From Bacteroidales bacterium UBA1309 (lineage in GTDB: Bacteria; Bacteroidota; Bacteroidia; Bacteroidales; Dysgonomonadaceae), in contig DBTT01000002.1 in assembly GCA_002307185.1 (NCBI GenBank), forward strand, positions 1-60,917: a DNA stretch of 60,917 nt. Reading direction: 5' to 3'. The notes under the pieces are model-generated. The model searched no databases and was not told the DNA's origin. It worked only from the letters and a program-made list of their open reading frames with translations. A program made the translations under genes and the position numbers. Within the stretch, counting starts at the first letter, position 1, and the number at the start of each line of letters is the position of its first letter. Below are positions 34,756 to 42,638 of the stretch, piece after piece.

Positions 34756-37134
34756 ATGAAAAGCAAATTTAGTCTGATATATTTGATTGTAGTATTGACA
34801 ATTCTTTTCCAAGCTTGTCACACAACGAAATATGTTCCTGAAGGAAAATACCTGCTGGATAAGGTCGATATTAAATCCAATGTCAAGGGGATCGGCTACT
34901 TCGACTTGGTATCTTATTTGAAACAAACTCCTAACTACAAAATTTTTGCTCTTTACAAACTTCCACTCCACCTCTACAGCCTTTCGGGGATAGATTCAAC
35001 TAAATTTTATAACCGCTGGTTGAAAAATATAGGCGAACCTCCTGTGTTGTACGACAGCATACTCAGCATCCGAACGCAAGATGAGTTGAGGCGGGTTTTT
35101 ATCAACAAGGGATATGTGAATGCCGATATTGTAACCCAAGTGAAGTATAATAATAAAAAAGCGGCAGTCACTTACATTGCCCAACCCAACAAGCCCTTTG
35201 TTATTGTCGATTACAGGATCCAGAAACCGGATTCAATATTTCGTCGCCTACACAGTTCGCTCCTGAAGTCTTCCCGAAATGTTGAGGTTGAAATAGATTC
35301 GCTGTCGTTGATTCATGGCACGTTAGTGAAAAAAGGTATGCTATTTGATTTGAACTTGCTTGATGAGGAGCGAACACGTGTTGCTTCCTTGTTTCGAAAA
35401 AGTGGTTATTTTACTTTCAATAAAGAATATATTGGTTTCGTAGCCGACACTTTGTCTGGCAATCAATCGGTGAATTTGGAGATGGTGTTTTATCCTTTTG
35501 GCAAGCAATTGAGCAATGGCCGCATGGAGGAGAGTCCTCATCCCAAATATTTTATCAAGTCCGTCCAGGTGTATGTGGATTATGATCCCCTGCGTGATGG
35601 CAGTCTAAATGCCTATCACCCAAAAGATAGCCTCAAGTATGACAATTGCCAGATTTATTACGGGGAGCATGGGCATTATATCAAAACATCGATTTTGATG
35701 GAAAGCATTCATCTCAGGCCTGGCATGGAATACAATGACCAGTTGGTGAATATGACCTACGGCGCATTGGCAAGGCTAGATGTTTTAAGGAATATCAATA
35801 TACGCTTCCTACCCCTTGAAGAAGGTGACAGCTCTAAGCTTGCTTGCATGATTAGCTGTTTTCCTGAGAAACGGCAAGGATTTGCATCGGAAATCGAGGG
35901 GACCAACACTACCGGTTTCTCAGGTTCTGCTGCTCTTGGTGCGGCTGCCAGTTTGAGTTATCGTCACCGAAATATTTTCAAAGGCTCGGAATTATTCAAT
36001 GTTAAGCTTCAAGGCTCTTTCGATGCCCTTTCTTCAAAATCTTTCGACCTGAAAAGCAATTATTATGAAGTTGGAGGAGAAACTTCGTTGACATTTCCAC
36101 GTTTCCTCGCTCCATTTCTTTCGGGAGATTTCAAGCGTAAATCACGTGCATCTACTCAATTTACAACAAGCTATATTTACCAGCAATTTCCTAAATACTA
36201 TAAACGAACCATACTTGCAGGGGGCGTTAAATATATTTGGCAGGATCAGCGGAATCCTTTATCAAAGCAAACCTTGGATCTACTGGACTTGAGCTACGTG
36301 CATTTTCCTTATTTATCGAAGAGCTTTTATGACAGCCTACCTCAATATACCCGTGTGTATAGTTTCCAAGATCAATTTATAACAAGTATTGGATATTCTA
36401 TCAATAATAGCAATTTTAATCCGATGGTTAAGACCATGCAGCCGATCCATACGTTTCGTGCCTCGGTCGAGACTGCTGGAAATTTGCTTGACTTGTCGGC
36501 AAAAATGCTTAAAGTAGAACCAGACTCAGTGGGAATGAGAAAAGTGTTCGGCACTTATTATGCTCAATACGCCAAAGCCAATGTAGATTATAGCAAGTCT
36601 ATCCGTTTTGACCCGAAGAATTCGATCGCCTGGCACATAGGGGGAGGCATAGCCGTTCCTTATGGTAATTCCAAAACAATACCGATACAGAAGCGCTTTT
36701 TTGCAGGAGGATCGACAAGTGTCCGTGGATGGAATGTCCGCGAATTAGGTCCAGGCTCATACCACAGTGATAATGCGACATTCTACAACCATTCGGGTGA
36801 TATTCGCTTGGATGCAAATGTAGAATACCGGAGCAAGGTGTTTTGGAAATTCGAGCTGGCGGCTTTTTTAGATGCTGGCAATATTTGGACTGTGAAGAAT
36901 TATGAAGATCAACTCGGTGGTGTCTTTAAATTTGACTCTTTTTACAAACAAATCGCTGCAGCCTGGGGGTTGGGACTTCGTCTCGATTTTGACTTCGTCT
37001 TGATCCGTTTTGATTGTGGATGGAAGGCCTACGATCCAGCCGACAATACTGGTTTTACTAAATGGCAGATATTGTATCCTTATAAGTTTGCGAGAAACAC
37101 TGCCTGGCACATTGCTGTGGGTTACCCGTTTTGA
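34756..37134 (+). CDS. tamL: BamA/TamA-family outer-membrane lipoprotein TamL
   Basis: A 792-residue Omp85-family protein carrying a lipobox (Cys21, LFQAC), followed by HTTKYVPEGKYLLDKVDI, the standard opening of TamL. POTRA domains occupy about residues 30-390, and the C-terminal half is the 16-stranded barrel with the lid-lock-like motif RFFAGGSTSVRGWNVRELGPG and a terminal AWHIAVGYPF strand. With TamB it helps assemble or transport components at the outer membrane in Bacteroidota; tamB is not in the window. It follows the CtlX-like gene by 19 nt and closes the housekeeping run. Confidence 0.9.
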   Translation: MKSKFSLIYLIVVLTILFQACHTTKYVPEGKYLLDKVDIKSNVKGIGYFDLVSYLKQTPNYKIFALYKLPLHLYSLSGIDSTKFYNRWLKNIGEPPVLYDSILSIRTQDELRRVFINKGYVNADIVTQVKYNNKKAAVTYIAQPNKPFVIVDYRIQKPDSIFRRLHSSLLKSSRNVEVEIDSLSLIHGTLVKKGMLFDLNLLDEERTRVASLFRKSGYFTFNKEYIGFVADTLSGNQSVNLEMVFYPFGKQLSNGRMEESPHPKYFIKSVQVYVDYDPLRDGSLNAYHPKDSLKYDNCQIYYGEHGHYIKTSILMESIHLRPGMEYNDQLVNMTYGALARLDVLRNINIRFLPLEEGDSSKLACMISCFPEKRQGFASEIEGTNTTGFSGSAALGAAASLSYRHRNIFKGSELFNVKLQGSFDALSSKSFDLKSNYYEVGGETSLTFPRFLAPFLSGDFKRKSRASTQFTTSYIYQQFPKYYKRTILAGGVKYIWQDQRNPLSKQTLDLLDLSYVHFPYLSKSFYDSLPQYTRVYSFQDQFITSIGYSINNSNFNPMVKTMQPIHTFRASVETAGNLLDLSAKMLKVEPDSVGMRKVFGTYYAQYAKANVDYSKSIRFDPKNSIAWHIGGGIAVPYGNSKTIPIQKRFFAGGSTSVRGWNVRELGPGSYHSDNATFYNHSGDIRLDANVEYRSKVFWKFELAAFLDAGNIWTVKNYEDQLGGVFKFDSFYKQIAAAWGLGLRLDFDFVLIRFDCGWKAYDPADNTGFTKWQILYPYKFARNTAWHIAVGYPF

Positions 37135-37195
37135 TGATGGTGGAGGACTGCATGCCAATGGCTTGGTGGACATAACATATAAGTTCCGCTATTGA
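37135..37195 (+). pseudogene. Possible 3' remnant of an outer-membrane barrel gene
   Basis: Immediately after the tamL stop, a different frame reads FDDGGGLHANGLVDITYKFRY and stops at 37195. The last twelve residues look like a terminal barrel strand with a final aromatic. No start or upstream part exists, so this would be a decayed fragment. A hairpin (37184-37203) overlaps its end. Support is weak. Confidence 0.25.
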
Positions 37196-37850
37196 TAGCG
37201 GAAAGTTAACTTGTTGCGAAGTTCAACAGAACTATGATATGGCAAGTTGGTAGATGCAGGCTTTTGTATATTATTGGCGGATAGCTGGCTGTTCATCTAT
37301 TGAAATCGAACCTTCGTCTTAAATAAAATTAAGTATGTTTGTCAACGTTAGGTATATCTAAAGCCCCTATTGATTTATTTGATGTTCCACTAAAGAAAAT
37401 TTATATCTTCTTTTCCTTTATTTGAAGACTATTTTATCTTCTTTTATTTATTCTACCTAACTATTTTGTTATTAAATAGATAGTTGGGTGTGTAGCCAAA
37501 GACGTATGCTTGTCCAAAAAATATCAATCAGCATATAACTACTTGTTTATTTGAAAGATCCTAAGTTGTTTTTTTTCAAAAATGACTTAGTAATAAAAAA
37601 TAATATATATCTTTGCCACCAGTGGTTTAGATGGATTGGAAGGAAGGAAGATCTTGACATAATTTTTTTGTTTTTCATTCTGAAACATCGCCATTATCAA
37701 AAACATTTTACCTTTTTTAGTTTAATTGGAAGATCAAGGAAGATCATTTTGTTTTTCATCTTATTTTATTTTTTCCTGCGATTATTTCTCTGTTTTTGCA
37801 GTTTGAATGAAGAATTAATACATCTTTAATATAACTATAATTATCAATTT
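37196..37850. other. Long AT-rich upstream region of the LruC gene
   Basis: About 655 nt without a credible gene. It contains several TATCTTC-TTT-rich near-repeats around 37402-37460, a promoter-like site at 37587-37615, and a T-rich leader with imperfect direct repeats based on GGAAGATC (around 37646 and 37727-37742), each followed by a TTTTGTTTTTCAT-like stretch. A 92-codon open frame (37551-37829) starts upstream of the promoter and is low-complexity Phe/Leu-rich, so I do not treat it as a gene. Confidence 0.5.
37587..37615 (+). promoter_or_regulatory. Promoter of the LruC gene
   Basis: TATCTTTG (37608-37615) fits TAnnTTTG; TTAG (37587-37590) lies 17 nt upstream as a poor -33. The leader to ATG 37851 would be about 230 nt, long for this window. 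Confidence 0.45.
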
Positions 37851-40190
37851 ATGAATATTATTAGACATCTTTTACTTGCACTGTTGTTTGCTTTCAGCTT
37901 TGTTTTTTATTCGTGTACGGACAAAGATTATTACGATCAATCAAATAGTACGGCAACGGAAGCAGGGCTCTTCTCTGATAGTATAAGTATTTCCAGCTCT
38001 TTTGATTGGTCCACAACAAAGACCGTAAATCTCACTGTCACGGTGGATGATCAGTACGATGGGCAATACACGTATCGTATCGATGTGTACGATGCAAATC
38101 CTCTTTTTGACGAGTCTGCCAGTCTTTTGGGAGCTGGAGTTGCAAAATCGGGGCTTAATTTCGAGCAAGACATTGTTGTGCCGACAGCGGCTGACATCGT
38201 TTATGTGGAGCAGACAGATCCGACTGGAAAGAGGCAGATTACTGCGGTCAGCGTTTCTACTTCTGCTGTAACCTTGGATCTGAGTTCCAAATCAACCTCA
38301 TCCATTAGTTCTTCTTTGAAATTGTCTAGCCTTTCCACAAAGGTTAACGCATTGTCTTCTTCTGTAACAACTGAACCATCTGTTCCTGATGATGCAATTG
38401 AGATAAACAACAGCGTCACTTCTTTTTCGATATCAGCGGATAACAGCACCCATAAAAATTATGTTATCAAGGAGGGGGTGAACTATACCGGCACAATTTC
38501 CTTCAATGGGGGATGGGGCAAAGGAATATCGCTTTATATTCAAGGTAGCTGGACAAATTCGGGTGCTTCTGCAAGCTTAGGCAATGCAGATTATCTGTAT
38601 GTGCTTTCTGGTGCGACTGCTTCCATAAATAGTTTTTCGGCAAGCAACACTGCTAATTTTTACAACTATGGGACTTTTACAGTGGGGGGAATAAACTTCA
38701 CGAATAGCACCGTCTTTGAAAACGATGGCACATTTACCAGCACGGGGACATCCACTTTTTCGAGTAGTGTAAGCCTTTCGAACAGCGGTACGGCTACTTT
38801 TTCCACTCTGAACATAACAAATAGTTTCACTTTTTCTAACTCGGGTACCGTTAGTGCGTCGAATGCCACTTTCTCTAACGGCAGTTTTGTCAATACAGGA
38901 ACTGCCACTTTCTCAAGTTTGACAAGTACGACCTCTTCCACAACCATAGAGAACGATGGGACACTGACCGCTACGGAAGCTTCATTGACCAATGCAACTT
39001 TGGATGCTAATTGCCATACGACCATAGGAACCCTCACTACAAGTGGTGCTATTGTAAATATCGCCTCAGGGGCTTTGTTGGATGTGACCACGCTCACATC
39101 TGGCGGCACATACTATTATTTAGCAGCTTCATCCATTTTGGATGTGTCGGCAACAGCCTATTTCACTTCGCAACAAAACTACATGGTGGGTTCGGGAACT
39201 TCAACCGCGTTGGCGAAAATGACAAAAGTTACTTCCGAATGGAAAGGAATCACCTATCAAGGTTATTTGCAAATAGAATGTTCGGATCATACTGCAAATA
39301 CTCTATATAATACTTATTATGTCTTGGAATCTCCTGCTGCCTTTGTTCCATCAGGTGAATCATCGATCGAAATAGCCTCTACCGATTGTAACGACGGAGG
39401 GAACAACGTGACCTCAACTGTAGTAGAAGACCAGACGGTTACCGAAGTTACTTTGGCCACCTATAGTTACGCTTTTGAAGATAACTGGCCAAGTTATGGA
39501 GACTATGACATGAATGATTTTGTGAGTGATATCACACTTACGCAAACCCAAAACACAGATGGGCAGTTAACCAAGCTGGTGATAACGGCCAAGCTCAGAG
39601 CGGTGGGTGCTTCAAGGCGTATTGGGGCCGCTATTCAATTAGATGGAGTGGAAGCAAGTGCCGTAAAATCGGTCACATATTCTAATTCTGAAATTGTCGG
39701 CACCAATTTCCCGTTAGCCTCTAATGGAGTTGAATCTGGCCAGACCTATGCAGTTGTGCCGATAGCTGATGATGTGCATGCGGCTTTTGGATATTCTACC
39801 CCCACGATATTGAATACCTCTACTGTTACGGCAGATCCCGTCACTGTGACTATTACAATTGAATTTGCTTCGGCTATCGACTTGCTGGATAACGATGATT
39901 TGAATGTATTTATTGTAACGGCTGGGTATGCGGCCTCAAAGCGGACTGAAATTCACTTGGTGGATAAAGAATCCACCGATAAGGAAAACACAGCACTATT
40001 TAGCTCTGCCAATTTGTTCTCTTCGGCAGAGCCGTACCGTTCCCACGAAGGCCTTGTTTGGGGATTGTGTATCCCCGGATCGTTTGATTATCCTTCCGAA
40101 TATCAAAAAATAACAACCAAATATATCTATTTTGCAAATTGGGCAGAAAGTGGAGGGTTGGAATATTCCACTTGGTATAAAGGAAATTAA
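37851..40190 (+). CDS. LruC-domain surface lipoprotein with beta-helix-like repeats
   Basis: A 779-residue lipoprotein (Cys22, FVFYSC). Residues about 265-430 contain roughly eight Thr/Ser/Asn-rich repeats of about 19 residues of the form F-x-N-x-G-T-x-T-x5-F-x-N, as in VFENDGTFTSTGTSTF and FTFSNSGTVSASNATF, a pattern typical of right-handed beta-helix adhesin stalks. From about residue 541, EDNWPSYGDYDMNDFVSDI begins the LruC (DUF4842-type) domain. The protein is probably surface-exposed and adhesin-like. It has its own long leader and a strong terminator, directly upstream of the exopolysaccharide operon. The specific ligand is unknown. Confidence 0.8.
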   Translation: MNIIRHLLLALLFAFSFVFYSCTDKDYYDQSNSTATEAGLFSDSISISSSFDWSTTKTVNLTVTVDDQYDGQYTYRIDVYDANPLFDESASLLGAGVAKSGLNFEQDIVVPTAADIVYVEQTDPTGKRQITAVSVSTSAVTLDLSSKSTSSISSSLKLSSLSTKVNALSSSVTTEPSVPDDAIEINNSVTSFSISADNSTHKNYVIKEGVNYTGTISFNGGWGKGISLYIQGSWTNSGASASLGNADYLYVLSGATASINSFSASNTANFYNYGTFTVGGINFTNSTVFENDGTFTSTGTSTFSSSVSLSNSGTATFSTLNITNSFTFSNSGTVSASNATFSNGSFVNTGTATFSSLTSTTSSTTIENDGTLTATEASLTNATLDANCHTTIGTLTTSGAIVNIASGALLDVTTLTSGGTYYYLAASSILDVSATAYFTSQQNYMVGSGTSTALAKMTKVTSEWKGITYQGYLQIECSDHTANTLYNTYYVLESPAAFVPSGESSIEIASTDCNDGGNNVTSTVVEDQTVTEVTLATYSYAFEDNWPSYGDYDMNDFVSDITLTQTQNTDGQLTKLVITAKLRAVGASRRIGAAIQLDGVEASAVKSVTYSNSEIVGTNFPLASNGVESGQTYAVVPIADDVHAAFGYSTPTILNTSTVTADPVTVTITIEFASAIDLLDNDDLNVFIVTAGYAASKRTEIHLVDKESTDKENTALFSSANLFSSAEPYRSHEGLVWGLCIPGSFDYPSEYQKITTKYIYFANWAESGGLEYSTWYKGN

Positions 40191-40203
40191 GGAAAAATAT
40201 TTC

Positions 40204-40255
40204 AAAGCAAAGTCAGCATTTGCTGAGTAAATCACTTGCTGATTTTGCTTTCTTA
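40204..40255 (+). terminator. Terminator of the LruC gene
   Basis: A 15-bp stem (40204-40218 with 40237-40251, one G-T pair) with an 18-nt loop that contains an alternative smaller hairpin, ending in TTTCTTAG. It separates the LruC gene from the receiver gene at 40322. Confidence 0.65.
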
Positions 40256-40321
40256 GTCAATCAAAAAGTAATTGTGTTGTTCCAGTGACGGGCAACAAAA
40301 GACTACATACTTTATTTATGA

Positions 40322-40696
40322 ATGGCAATAATGAAAAAGAGCATTCTTATAATAGACGATAAACCGTCTATAGGACAAGTAATTGCTTTGTATTTGTCTT
40401 CTGAATATGATTTCCATTATTTTGATAATCCGATTAATGGAATCAATTGGCTTCAGGAAGGCAATATGCCTGATTTGATTATTTCTGATATTTATATGCC
40501 GGAGATGAAGGGTACTGAATTTTTATCTTTTATCAAGAAAAATGAATTTTTCAAGCATATACCCATCATATTTTTGTCAGGAGAGGAAGAAAGTAGCGTG
40601 AGAATAAAGATATTGGAAGAAGGTGCTGAAGACTTTATTCTAAAACCCTTTAATCCTTTAGAATTGAAGGTCAGGATCAAAAAGGCATTGAAATGA
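40322..40696 (+). CDS. Stand-alone response-regulator receiver protein
   Basis: A 124-residue CheY-like domain with no output domain. The acidic pair Asp12-Asp13 (IIDDKPS), phosphoacceptor Asp56 (IISDIYMPEMKG), Ser86 (FLSGEEE) and Lys108 (ILKPFNP) are all present, so it should be phosphorylatable. No histidine kinase is in the window. The stop overlaps the start of the sugar-transferase gene (ATGA at 40693-40696), indicating translational coupling and a probable direct role in controlling polymer synthesis. ATG 40322 or 40331 (MKKSILI) may be used. Confidence 0.9.
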   Translation: MAIMKKSILIIDDKPSIGQVIALYLSSEYDFHYFDNPINGINWLQEGNMPDLIISDIYMPEMKGTEFLSFIKKNEFFKHIPIIFLSGEEESSVRIKILEEGAEDFILKPFNPLELKVRIKKALK

Positions 40697-41868
40697 ACCC
40701 TTGTTTTTTGTATGTAGGAACCAATGTAGAAGTAATCAGATATTATGACCAAATCGTATTGGATGTTGTAGGTGAACCCCTATTGGTGGCAAACAATTAC
40801 CTATCGGCAATCCAGCAGATGAATCAATTGGGGCATGGTAAACAGTTTTTCCTATTGTACGAGAAGAATGATCCTTCTACTGACGCGATCGCTTTGTCTA
40901 ATTTTTCAATTGCGCATCACATAATTCTTGTAACGGATGGGTTGTCTTTAGAAGAGAAAAACATATACTTGTCCGCAGGGGTGAAAAATTCTATTTCCCC
41001 TGATGCAGGAAGAGATGTCTTTTTAGATATTATTTATTTTTCAGAAAAGATTTTACGCAAGCAACAAGAAAAAGCAGATGCTGTAAATAATCCCTCGAAT
41101 AATTTCACCTATCGTTTGCCAAGAGGCAAAAGGATTTTTGATATTGTCTTTTCCTCGATTGTTATCCTTTTGCTTTTTCCCGTGTGGATGATTATCGCTT
41201 TGGCTATACGCTTGGAGAGCAAGGGTTCGATTGTGTATAAGTCAAAAAGGATTGGCACCAATTATAAGATGTTTGATTTTTTGAAGTTTCGTTCCATGTA
41301 TGTGAATGCGGACAAGAAGTTGAAATCTTATACATCGCTAAATCAATATCAAAGCGGGCAGCAAGGTGCAATAGAAGCAAAAGAAACAAGAGAACAAAAG
41401 AAAAAAGCAAAAGCCGATGACATGGGTAAAATCTTTGTCAGCGACGATGAAATTATTTCGGAAACAGAATATCTCCAAAGGCAGCAAATGTCCCCCAAAA
41501 GTACGTTTCTAAAATTGGAACGGGATCCACGGGTGACTCGGGTCGGACGGATACTTCGCAAATATAGTTTGGACGAACTTCCCCAGCTGTTCAATGTATT
41601 GAAGGGAGACATGTCCATCGTTGGCAACCGCCCCCTGCCTCTTTATGAAGCGGAACTGCTGACAAGCGATGAAGCCATTGAGCGATTCATGGCTCCGGCA
41701 GGAATTACTGGCCTTTGGCAAGTGGAGAAAAGAGGGGATTCAGGAAAGTTGTCAGCTAAAGAGCGTATAGAGTTAGATGTAAAGTATGCCCGGAACTATT
41801 CTCCTTTGTTTGATTTGAAAATTTTATTCAAGACATTCACCGCTTTTGTACAAAAAGGAGATGTTTAA
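40693..41868 (+). CDS. Polyprenyl-phosphate sugar-1-phosphate transferase with degenerate receiver N-domain
   Basis: A 391-residue enzyme. Residues 145-391 are the bacterial sugar transferase (WcaJ/WbaP/PssY-type): RGKRIFDIVFSSIVILLLFP with one membrane segment, YKSKRIGTNYKMFDFLKFRSM, the catalytic region RVTRVGRILRKYSLDELPQL, then VGNRPLPLYEAE and GITGLWQVEKRG. A lysine-rich insertion (about 215-250) lies between them. Residues 1-120 fold in pattern like a receiver domain (FLYVGTN, QFFLLYE, IILVTDG, GVKNSISPD), but the acidic pocket, phosphoacceptor Asp and Lys are missing. It transfers the first sugar phosphate to undecaprenyl phosphate and starts the repeat unit. It follows and overlaps the receiver gene. 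Confidence 0.88.
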   Translation: MNPCFLYVGTNVEVIRYYDQIVLDVVGEPLLVANNYLSAIQQMNQLGHGKQFFLLYEKNDPSTDAIALSNFSIAHHIILVTDGLSLEEKNIYLSAGVKNSISPDAGRDVFLDIIYFSEKILRKQQEKADAVNNPSNNFTYRLPRGKRIFDIVFSSIVILLLFPVWMIIALAIRLESKGSIVYKSKRIGTNYKMFDFLKFRSMYVNADKKLKSYTSLNQYQSGQQGAIEAKETREQKKKAKADDMGKIFVSDDEIISETEYLQRQQMSPKSTFLKLERDPRVTRVGRILRKYSLDELPQLFNVLKGDMSIVGNRPLPLYEAELLTSDEAIERFMAPAGITGLWQVEKRGDSGKLSAKERIELDVKYARNYSPLFDLKILFKTFTAFVQKGDV

Positions 41869-41902
41869 GAGTTAAAAAACTATTATATAATTGAATTAGG
41901 TC

Positions 41903-42631
41903 ATGCATAAGTACTTGTTAATTGCTTTTATGGGGCTTTTCCTAACACAGACATTGCTCGCACAGGGAAGCGTCATGTTCGATTCCATCGACTACAATAA
42001 ATTAGAAATTCCACCCCTTCAGGTGCTTTTTGAAAATGCTAGGAAAAGCCCTGCGGTGCAGCAATTCCAAGCAAAGATGGAAGAAGAGGCAAGTTTGCTT
42101 AAAACTGAAAAAAGAAGCTGGTTAAAGTATTTCAAGGTTGGGGGATCTTGGCAGTATGGGCGCGTAGGGGTCAACTCTGCATTTTCCGACGAATATACCC
42201 CTTTGTTTTATCAGTATTCAAGTGCCACACAAAATAACATGTATGCTACGGCTTCACTCTCTATTCCACTTGACGACATTTTTGATCGGAAGAATCGAAT
42301 CAAAAGGCAGCAAATGGCGACACAGACAACACGCCTTGAGATGGAAAAATGGCATGATGAACAAAAAATCCGTATCATTGAAATGTATGAGAAAGTAAAA
42401 AAGGAGCTTGCGGTTCTGAAGGTGAAAATTCAGGGGGTAATTTTTGCTTCGGCTCAATATGAAGTTGCAAAAAAAGATTTTCAGAATGGAAATGCTAAAA
42501 TAATCGATGTAAATACAGCTCAAAAGGTTTATATGGATGCTTTTGAGGGTTATGAGACTACGAAGGCAGAATTGAATGTTGGCGTTTTGAAACTAGAGGT
42601 TCTTAGCAAGACCAAAATCATTAATAAATAA
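41903..42631 (+). CDS. Half-size TolC-family outer-membrane protein
   Basis: A 242-residue exported protein (signal LTQTLLAQG). The helical parts (VLFENARKSPAVQQFQAKMEEEASLL and ASAQYEVAKKDFQNGNAKIIDVNTAQKVYMDAFEGYETTKAEL) with a central beta segment (MYATASLSIPLDDIF) match a single TolC repeat, half the usual length of about 450 residues. Located between the initiating transferase and the chain-length protein, where a Wza/OPX export lipoprotein is normally found, it probably serves polymer export. A trimer of such units could not form the usual twelve-strand barrel without more copies; this is inference. Confidence 0.7.
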   Translation: MHKYLLIAFMGLFLTQTLLAQGSVMFDSIDYNKLEIPPLQVLFENARKSPAVQQFQAKMEEEASLLKTEKRSWLKYFKVGGSWQYGRVGVNSAFSDEYTPLFYQYSSATQNNMYATASLSIPLDDIFDRKNRIKRQQMATQTTRLEMEKWHDEQKIRIIEMYEKVKKELAVLKVKIQGVIFASAQYEVAKKDFQNGNAKIIDVNTAQKVYMDAFEGYETTKAELNVGVLKLEVLSKTKIINK

Positions 42632-42638
42632 AAGAGAA

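Noticed and set aside
37551..37829. 92-codon plus-strand open frame upstream of the LruC gene
   Set aside because: It starts before the promoter-like site, has no proper ATG, and its product is low-complexity Phe/Leu/Ile from T-rich DNA.
38666..39109. 147-codon minus-strand open frame inside the LruC repeats
   Set aside because: The Thr/Ser codon bias of the repeats makes a Val/Glu-rich antisense frame; it is not a gene.
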